From Marchantia polymorpha subsp. ruderalis (taxonomy: Eukaryota > Streptophyta > Marchantiopsida > Marchantiales > Marchantiaceae), in NCBI GenBank assembly GCA_037833965.1, contig AP031355.1, forward strand, positions 11,061,501 to 11,125,500: a stretch of DNA of 64,000 nucleotides, in the 5' to 3' direction. The notes beneath the pieces were generated by a model. That model saw only the letters and a program-made list of their open reading frames with translations. It did not search any database and was not told the origin of the DNA. Each line of letters begins with the position of its first letter. Position 1 is the first letter of the stretch. Both the position numbers and the translations under genes were made by a program. Shown here piece by piece: positions 57,501 through 64,000 of this stretch.

Positions 57501-59499
57501 GGGATGAATTATGCCCTCGAGCATGTGATAGATGTGACTGTGATCCGATTATGGAGAAATATATGTACCATTAATGTATGATTTCTCAAATCATTGCGGA
57601 CATCTTAAATTCTGCATATCTGCCAGCTCCACTCATTCCATGTTCAGGAAGGCAATAAAAAAATTTAGGTGTAAACTCTCGGTCCATCTGCTATCACCAA
57701 AGCGAGAAGAGAGAGAGAGGATCAGTCATCACTCTCTGTACCAGTCACCAAAGGGGCCAGGCCAATCTGCCACAGGACAGCGGGAGAAAGCTCTGAACCC
57801 TGCAATTCCCTGAGGCGATAGGCAGCTCTACACCTCAGTCCAGCATGGAGTCCATCATTACTCGGGGCTTTAATTAGCACCTCAACGCCCGCCACCGTTA
57901 ATCAAGTTACGAGATTTGGTCATGATTAGCAATTTGGCCTTCAATTATCTGGATCCAAGTTACCGATGCCTCTTCATGGCGCTGGAGACACATGCACTCT
58001 CTGCAGCCCTCGTTGCCCGCCTCGCAGACTTTACTATTCTCGCAAGCAAATGTACTCTCGGGCTCGGAATCGTCAGTAGATTCTCAGAGGGGATGAGTGG
58101 AATTAGTATGTCGCCAGTCAGTCGGCCAGTCGGCCATGGTGCGCATCATCGGCATTAGGTTTGACGGTAGAATCCCCCGAGTCCCGCCATGACATGCAAG
58201 TTTGCGCGACGAGAGCCGTGCGATGCGTTCCCGACACACTTGAGAATTGAGAATTGTCGCTCATCGCCCGTCGTCCATCGTCCATCGGGCATAATGTTTC
58301 GCCAGGCTCCGGCGTGCGGTATACAAATTTACTCCTGTCACATGAAGGCGCCTGTCAGGACTCCAGTGTGAGGAGTGAGGTCCATGTGATGGGTCGCCCC
58401 ACCCCGTCGCTGCAAGAACCCAGACCTGCTTACATTACATCTCATCTCATCCACTCACCGCCGCATCCATCGACATCTGGATCGTCTGGAAACGCATGGT
58501 GCTCGGTTTGGCAAGCAAGGCCCGATTGCGAGACATTTTTTCCATCTCTTAATCACAGCTCGTGCTCAGCCTCTAGGATCGATAGTACATATCAGCATCG
58601 TATGCTTGGCGGTTGGAATCGATTTCGGCGGAGCACATATCTTATTACTGATCGATGGGATGCCTGCCACAAGAATCAAATGTAACGTTAGTATGTATGA
58701 ATTGTAATCAATTGAAGCATAGAGAATTTGGATGGCAATTCTTTGAGGGCGACAAGAAGCAAACTCTCTAGGGTTTCTATCTTAGAAGAGCACGCTCAGT
58801 GTGTGCCAAACAAAATGTGTGGCTTTAATGATCTTGGCTTTTCTTCCCAATGAGACTGGCCCCGGTATAGTGCGTCAAATTGTTGTTGTGCTTGGATTGA
58901 AGGGCAAAGTTCTGTTGTTTAAAGTGACAAAATTTTCCATCGCTGTAAGACCTGTGGAATTTTACCGCCAAGAACCAAACTTTTATTGTTGACGCCGATT
59001 TGCTATGGACGCCAGATTCAGTGAAGTGCGTATTTTAGACCGATGCGGACAATGAGTGCTCAGAGAATTGAACTGGGAGCGTGATATATGATAGTGTCCA
59101 GCGACAAGGATGGCTCGTTCAGCTCTTGCATCAACCATTGAACCATGGCTCTCTTCTCTTCTCAGTCATAAGATCAATCAATCATTCAATCCTTTCATTC
59201 TCGTGGACGACTTGATGGCGTCTTGCCATCCTTTTGGCCACATTACACGCTCCTCGTCGAAATGATGCATTTGGGATTATGAACATGCTGTGATGAAATG
59301 GGTACAGCATACGATACGCTCTCGAGCGTCATTGTTAGAGTCTCAGCACATCTGCCACTTGTCTCTCGCTGTACTTGGTGATTTTTATGTACCTGCAAAT
59401 AATTTACGCATGTACCAAAACCAAGTTCATAGTGTAATAATCGATCTGTATTAATTTTCCAGCTTGGACTTGGAGCCTTGAGAATCCTCGGTTACTTAA
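54566..59499. other. Intergenic, no gene recognised
   Basis: About 5 kb without a supportable gene. The minus-strand frame at 56951-57145 has one hydrophobic run (LGPVVMLAPLLYLASFL) but no partner exons that I can join. A perfect small hairpin lies at 55603-55639. GC content is ordinary and no terminal repeats are visible. Confidence 0.45.
55603..55639. repeat. Perfect 14-bp hairpin
   Basis: TTTCTTCCTGTCAC (55603-55616) and GTGACAGGAAGAAA (55626-55639) are exact inverted copies around the 9-base loop TCTTGCAGC. The stem ends are A/T- and G/C-mixed. No U-tract follows, so a terminator role is not indicated. Confidence 0.85.
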
Positions 59500-60450
59500 C
59501 TGCTAACGCTTAACGGATCAAGCCCCCTAATAAAGCCAACTGGCTTTTATAGGTTTTAGTATGCTTGGAAGATATAATCACACACCCACTTGGGCAGGCA
59601 GTAAGTAGAATGTTATGGTGAGACATACACCCTTTTATTGTTTTGGTTACTACTTCAGTCACTTACACTCACTCTCTATACTTACATTTTCATAACACTT
59701 TAATAGAGAATATTTTTCTAATTATTTTCTAATTGTTTAAATCAGGGTTTGATCAGAGGCAGTAGAACAGGTTACTACAGACCAGAATAGACTACTTCTA
59801 AAACTTTCAATGACAAAATTGCACCAGAAGATTACATTCTATGGGGCAGTATAGTTGGGGGTAAGTGGGTTGGGCATAAGGCAGGTAGGAAGAATTTTAT
59901 GGTGAAGGTTATACTATTACCATGGTGGTCACCCTCCCTACTGAACCAGTGCAAAATACTGAAACTTCATGACTCTGCTGTATTTTGCCCTGCCATAGAC
60001 ACGAGAAGTGTCAATGGCTGCATTGCAATCCAGCAATGTACAAACGAAGTCGAATTCTTGGCAGCAAGTTCCACAAATTAGAGAGTTTTATAAGTCCTTA
60101 ATACCAAAAGGTTATGATATGTTGCAAAAGGATTAAGAGCTTATAGGGCAATCCTGCAATCTTACTTTTTTTCACATAAGTCAATAAGATTCAAGTGACA
60201 CTCAGCCATAACATATTTGTTAGAAGTTAATGCAAGTCTTAATTTAATTCAGGTTAGGTTAACTTCAATAAGTTAAGTAAGTAAGACTTTCACTATTTAA
60301 GCTCTCATAAAGTTTTCATAAAACTCTCAATTACTCTCCTTCAGTGTTTTCTATGAATTAAGTTTGAAGTGTTGCCGTGGACATAGCCCGTAGTGATGAA
60401 CCAGGTATTTTTCAATGTGTGAGTTTTGTTGTGCGCCATTCTGTGTGTAA
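59500..60450. mobile_element. Possible remnant of an LTR-type element
   Basis: Weak signals only. A direct repeat of some 45 bases occurs near 59593 and 59868 (both with TTGGGCA...GGCAG and TTATGGTGA). A primer-site-like GATCAGAGGCAGTAG lies near 59750. The LTR-like stretch at about 60216-60430 has a TATA-like CTATTTAAG. No coding domain is firm. If real, it is a small, badly decayed fossil. Confidence 0.25.
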
Positions 60451-61139
60451 GTATCTCTCGTTTGAGTTGGAGTTTTCTGTGACAACATTCAGTCTTTTGC
60501 CAAAGCTCCCTATAGAGACAGATCATAAATTGATCAGGACAACAAAAGTAGAAACTCATGATCTCTATACCAAGTTTCATTTTGCACCATAAAATACAAC
60601 TAGCGTTTCCTGCAACACCTTTCAATGTTCATTACTTTGATTCAATCGGTATAAGAAATAATCATAAATCCTACTATCACAATGAATATTAAAATCGTAT
60701 TCTTATAATGAGAATGCTATAGTTTGAGTCATCCAAATTTGTTTATATTTTCATTCTAAGATTATTGTTTCAAAATAGTGTAAGATAATGTCCAACAAAA
60801 AAAGGAGAAATATATGAAAATTTAATCATCATTTTACTTCACTTCATCCGTCCGATTTTCTGGGTTAAATTATATTCCACTTTTTAAAAAGAAATTGCAG
60901 TAAAACCGTGAACTCGATAATGTGTGTAGCAATTATTTTAGTTTCGAGAATTTTAATTTCCTTGCACTGCATGTGTTTCAAATCAGTATGATAAGGTCGA
61001 TCAGATTGTTACATATTTTTGTAGGGAACGATCAGATACGCGTGTTTTACTTCAGAATTTCATAGACGTCTGATGACGATGATGGTCACCACAAATCTCC
61101 ATAAGGTCCATCCGAACATGGCTTTCAAGATACAATCTT
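60451..61139. other. AT-rich spacer
   Basis: AT-rich sequence without open frames or repeats that I recognise. It ends sharply at the GC-rich block that begins about 61150. Confidence 0.4.
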
Positions 61140-61484
61140 CATATGATTCGTAATCCAAATATATTCTCAAATGGGAGAGAGCAGAATTGGTACCGGCCGT
61201 GTAACGGAATGTTTGCGTCTGTCCTGCGGGGGGCGAGAGAGGCCAGAAAAGCCACGAACCATATCAGGCCTCGAGACAGCCGAGAACGGTCGTTCGGCCC
61301 AGGGGGGAAGAATTGGTGCCAGCGGTGGTTCACGTCAAACGAAGCCCGTCGTGTTCAGTTGAACCGTCAACAACCTGGCCTCCTCCGCTGTACCCGCCCG
61401 ACCGCCCGGCCACACGGATTTGGCCGTACCGCTAAAATAACCGAGCCCTTCGCACCGAGATGCACGCCTGGGACGCTCTAGCGA

Positions 61485-61520
61485 CGCCTCCGCCAACCGT
61501 AGTCATAACTACGGGAGGCG
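61485..61520. repeat. Hairpin with nested stems
   Basis: CCGTAGT (61497-61503) pairs with ACTACGG (61508-61514) around CATA. An outer stem pairs CGCCTC (61485-61490) with GAGGCG (61515-61520), leaving a 6-base bulge on the left side only. Confidence 0.8.
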
Positions 61521-61651
61521 GGAAGACACGCGGCGGGCCCGGTGGGCGGGCGTGCGGGCATTATAATGGGACGGTCGCGAAATAAAGGTCGCGGGGTCGG
61601 AGGTTGTTGTTGGTGGAGGAGCATGAGTCCTCCATCGTGGGACCGTCCCGA

Positions 61652-61675
61652 CCCCGCCCCGCCCCGCCCCGCCCC
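61652..61675 (-). other. G-quadruplex motif (minus strand)
   Basis: Five runs of four C separated by single G bases on the plus strand, so the minus strand carries five G4 runs with one-base loops. This exceeds the usual four-run G-quadruplex pattern. The plus strand could form an i-motif. Confidence 0.8.
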
Positions 61676-62022
61676 GCCTCTGGATTCCGTCACCGTAACC
61701 GTCGATTCTCAGGAGAGTAAAGCGCGTCGGCCCCCGAACCGGGGGCCTAGGCTCGAAGGTTTGGTAGATCGCCGGACCTCCGATCCGACTATCCTCGCGC
61801 GCGCCCGCTGGTTCGGGAGGATCCACTTGCCTCGGGACAACTCGCTTGAGATACGCTGGTGCGCGGTTACCGGAGGGAGGCTCTCACTCATTCGGCTCCC
61901 GGTGGATGTCAGAAGCGGCAGCAGGCGGTGCTGGAAAGTCCAAACTTGGGGTCAAAGCGATCACCGTCGTGGCCGATTGCGTAATTTTAGCTCCGTTTCT
62001 GCCAGTCAGTTCGCGAGGTGCT

Positions 62023-62048
62023 GGGAACTGGGAACCGGGGAACCGGGG
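62023..62048 (+). other. G-quadruplex motif (plus strand)
   Basis: Runs GGG, GGG, GGGG and GGGG are separated by four-base loops AACT, AACC and AACC. It arises from a tandem GGGGAACC-type repeat. It lies about 350 bases from the minus-strand motif at 61652-61675. Confidence 0.8.
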
Positions 62049-62903
62049 AACCGGAAAGCCCTCGCAGTTTGGAAGACCCTCTTTCTCTGCCAGAGAGCAC
62101 TTTTCCGCCCAAGGCTTCGGGACATGGAAGCAAGTGGTGCGATGGGAATATTCGATGAGAATCTATTCAGGGGGGACGACGGAGTCAGACGAGCGATGAG
62201 AAGGGTGGGGGGGGGACTAATTTGACAGCCGGGCGCAGCATGCGAGATGCGGTTGGAGGGCGAATTGCAAGCGGCGACGGGGGAGAAATGCGGCGCCGAT
62301 TAAAGAAAAGGAAATCGCTAGCAGACAGAAAGAGAGAGATGTGCAAAGTGCGATTCTTGGGGCGCAGTTGAAGGAGCGGAGCACGAGGCCGCAGTCCCTC
62401 GCTCGCCAGTGGAGGCAGTCAGGCAGGCAGGCAGGGAGACCAGAGAACGCAACGAGAGAGAGAGAGAGAGAGGGTCTGTAGCACCTGAGCTCGCTCTCGT
62501 CTGTTGGGGGTGTGCGGCTCTCGCCGTTCCCCCTTCTCTCGCTACTTTCGGTGCCGGTGGTGCCCCCTTGTTTTGGCCTATTGGGCCTGGAGAAGGAAGC
62601 CTGACGACAAGGTGCCCATTTTTGTTTAGAGTAAGAAACCTGCGCCAAGGACGGGAGAGAGACAGAGAGAGAGAGAGAGGGAGGGAGGGAGGGAGGACGG
62701 ACGAGGGGGCTGGGCTGGGCTGGTCTCCCAGTTCATGTCTGTCATTCGTTCATTCCTTCGCTCTCGTTGGCTCGGCAGATCCAATCCAATCACAGCTCGC
62801 AGGAGCAGAGGTTATCGTTAATTTCACGCTCGTATGTATTAATGAGAAGCCCGCGGAGATCGAACGGGGAGGCGAGCGCAAGATTTCCAAAGGCTTAGAC
62901 TCT

Positions 62904-62934
<31 letters not shown>

Positions 62935-63541
62935 GGTCCGTCCGGAGGATTGGCAATTATTAGGACGGGGATTGAATTCCTGTAGCAATGTGGTAGAGGA
63001 AGGAAGGACGTGCATGAAGGTCGTTGGACGGATGAATTGAGGCTTTCCCGGAGGGAGTTCAGGGCCTGGGGTGGGGGAATCTGGAGCCTGGAGAAGAGAA
63101 GAGAAGAGAAGAGAGGAGAGGAGAGGGGAGAGAGATTATTTCGGTCGAGAAAGAAGGCAGACGGAGAAGGAGGAAGAGGAGGAAGCGGTGGAGGAGGAGG
63201 AGGTGGTGATGGTGGTGGCGGTGAAGTGAGCAGAAGTGTCGTACCTGCGAGGGAGGAGGTTGGGCTAGTGATTGCGCTTTTGGCGAGAGCAGAGGCACGG
63301 AGGCAGGCTTAGTCAGTCAGGTCGCACTGTGCGGGCTGTGGGGAGAAGAAGCAGTGGCCTTTAAGAGGGACGAAGGCGGAAGGATCCGGCTTGCTTGCAC
63401 GTCATATCGGCAGAGCCGAACAAGTCACGGTTCGCATTCGTGCCGTGGAGTGAAACATTCCCCTGTAGAAGAAGGCAAGGCAAGGCAAGGCAAGGCACTG
63501 GAGGGCCACAGCACACAAGGTGGTGTTGTATGTAGTTGTAT

Positions 63542-63572
<31 letters not shown>

Positions 63573-64000
63573 AAGTTGCGAGGAGCAGCAGCGAGCGAGG
63601 CCTCGCGAGGGGAGTGGTGCCGAGGGCTGCTGCCGAGGCGGGCAGAGCAGAGCCGAGATTTTTCTCGCTCTCGCTTCGCAGACACAGCAGGTCACCGCGC
63701 TCTCCCTGCGCTCGCTCTCTCGTTCTTCTGAGCGGAAAGACGTGTGTTTTCTTCTTCATCATCTCCTCCTCCTGGTCGCCGCCCCTCGTCGTCTCCATTC
63801 TATATTCAGCAATCCTGTCATCATCCATATCTCCACGCTTCCACCTCCGAGCCATGATTTATTTATCCTAATCCCGTCGCCCCGCCACCGCCACCCCCAC
63901 CCCCGCTCATGTGAATACTAGCGACCGACCCAGTCCATCCCATCGCGTGTGTCCGTGCAGTCGATTGCCAATCGATTTCCGCCTGTAATTGCGTCGCGCT

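Larger units (their letters stand above)
61140..64000 (+). promoter_or_regulatory. GC-rich probable promoter / 5' leader of a gene beyond the right edge
   Basis: The last 2.8 kb is very GC- and CpG-rich. It holds purine tracts on the plus strand: (GA)n at about 62454-62471 and 62904-62930, GGGA/GAGA runs near 62660-62695, an AGAGA-type run near 63090-63130, (AAGGC)n at about 63472-63495 and (TAG)n at about 63542-63572. GA and other purine repeats are common in plant promoters and long 5' UTRs. Open frames on both strands here are low-complexity by-products. Direction is inferred from the plus-strand GA-richness and from the similar block before the ADA1-like gene. No coding start is seen before the edge. 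Confidence 0.4.

Noticed and set aside
63361-63921. Overlapping frames of 97-164 codons at the right edge
   Set aside because: They are translations of (TAG)n, (AAGGC)n and other simple repeats and occur on both strands at once.

Overview
The window is nuclear DNA of a land plant, most likely a liverwort of the Marchantia polymorpha type. The reasons are intron-bearing genes of plant families, Ty1/copia LTR relics with plant-style initiator-Met-tRNA primer sites, and a decayed coiled-coil ORF (22.0-24.9 kb) of a repeated family I associate from memory with Marchantia. The species call was made without a database search. About one third of the window is transposon-derived; genes are sparse and separated by long silent stretches.

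Layout. 1-517: left edge holds the N-terminal part of a pogo/Tigger-like transposase (minus strand). 3715-5124: intact single-exon gene for an ADA1/TADA1-type SAGA subunit behind a GC-rich leader. 5125-10893: no gene, increasingly AT-rich. 10894-17883: old minus-strand Ty1/copia element, split in its gag region by a 2.3 kb TIR DNA transposon carrying a DUF7869-type transposase (14889-17183). 18034-26298: a second LTR-bounded element with a coiled-coil ORF region and patchwork leader. 26299-28921: AT-rich, with a cluster of small perfect hairpins near 27.8 kb. 28922-32318: nine-exon gene for a tandem Dabb-domain (UP3-like) stress protein with an organelle-type presequence. 32850-36850: decayed LINE, minus strand. 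38096-39844: intact single-exon nepenthesin-like aspartic protease, minus strand, with a C-terminal membrane segment. 39845-46090: no gene seen. 46091-49262: seven-exon EamA/DMT-type transporter. 49263-52368: no gene, AT-rich core. 52369-54565: ZNRD2/SSSCA1-like zinc-ribbon gene with two possible last exons. 54566-61139: no gene, some TE-like sequence. 61140-64000: very GC-rich, with G-quadruplex motifs and (GA)n, (AAGGC)n and (TAG)n tracts, probably promoter or 5' leader of a gene beyond the right edge.

The five host genes do not form a pathway: a chromatin coactivator subunit, a stress A/B-barrel protein, a secretory/membrane protease, a small-molecule transporter and a zinc-ribbon protein. 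Exon joins were worked out by hand from GT-AG sites, phase and protein continuity; all three multi-exon models close in frame (328, 372 and 291 residues). I found no convincing tRNA, rRNA, CRISPR or operon-like system. The least explained items are the nested DUF7869 transposon, the LTR element with the coiled-coil ORF, and the hairpin clusters at 27.8 and 46.9 kb.
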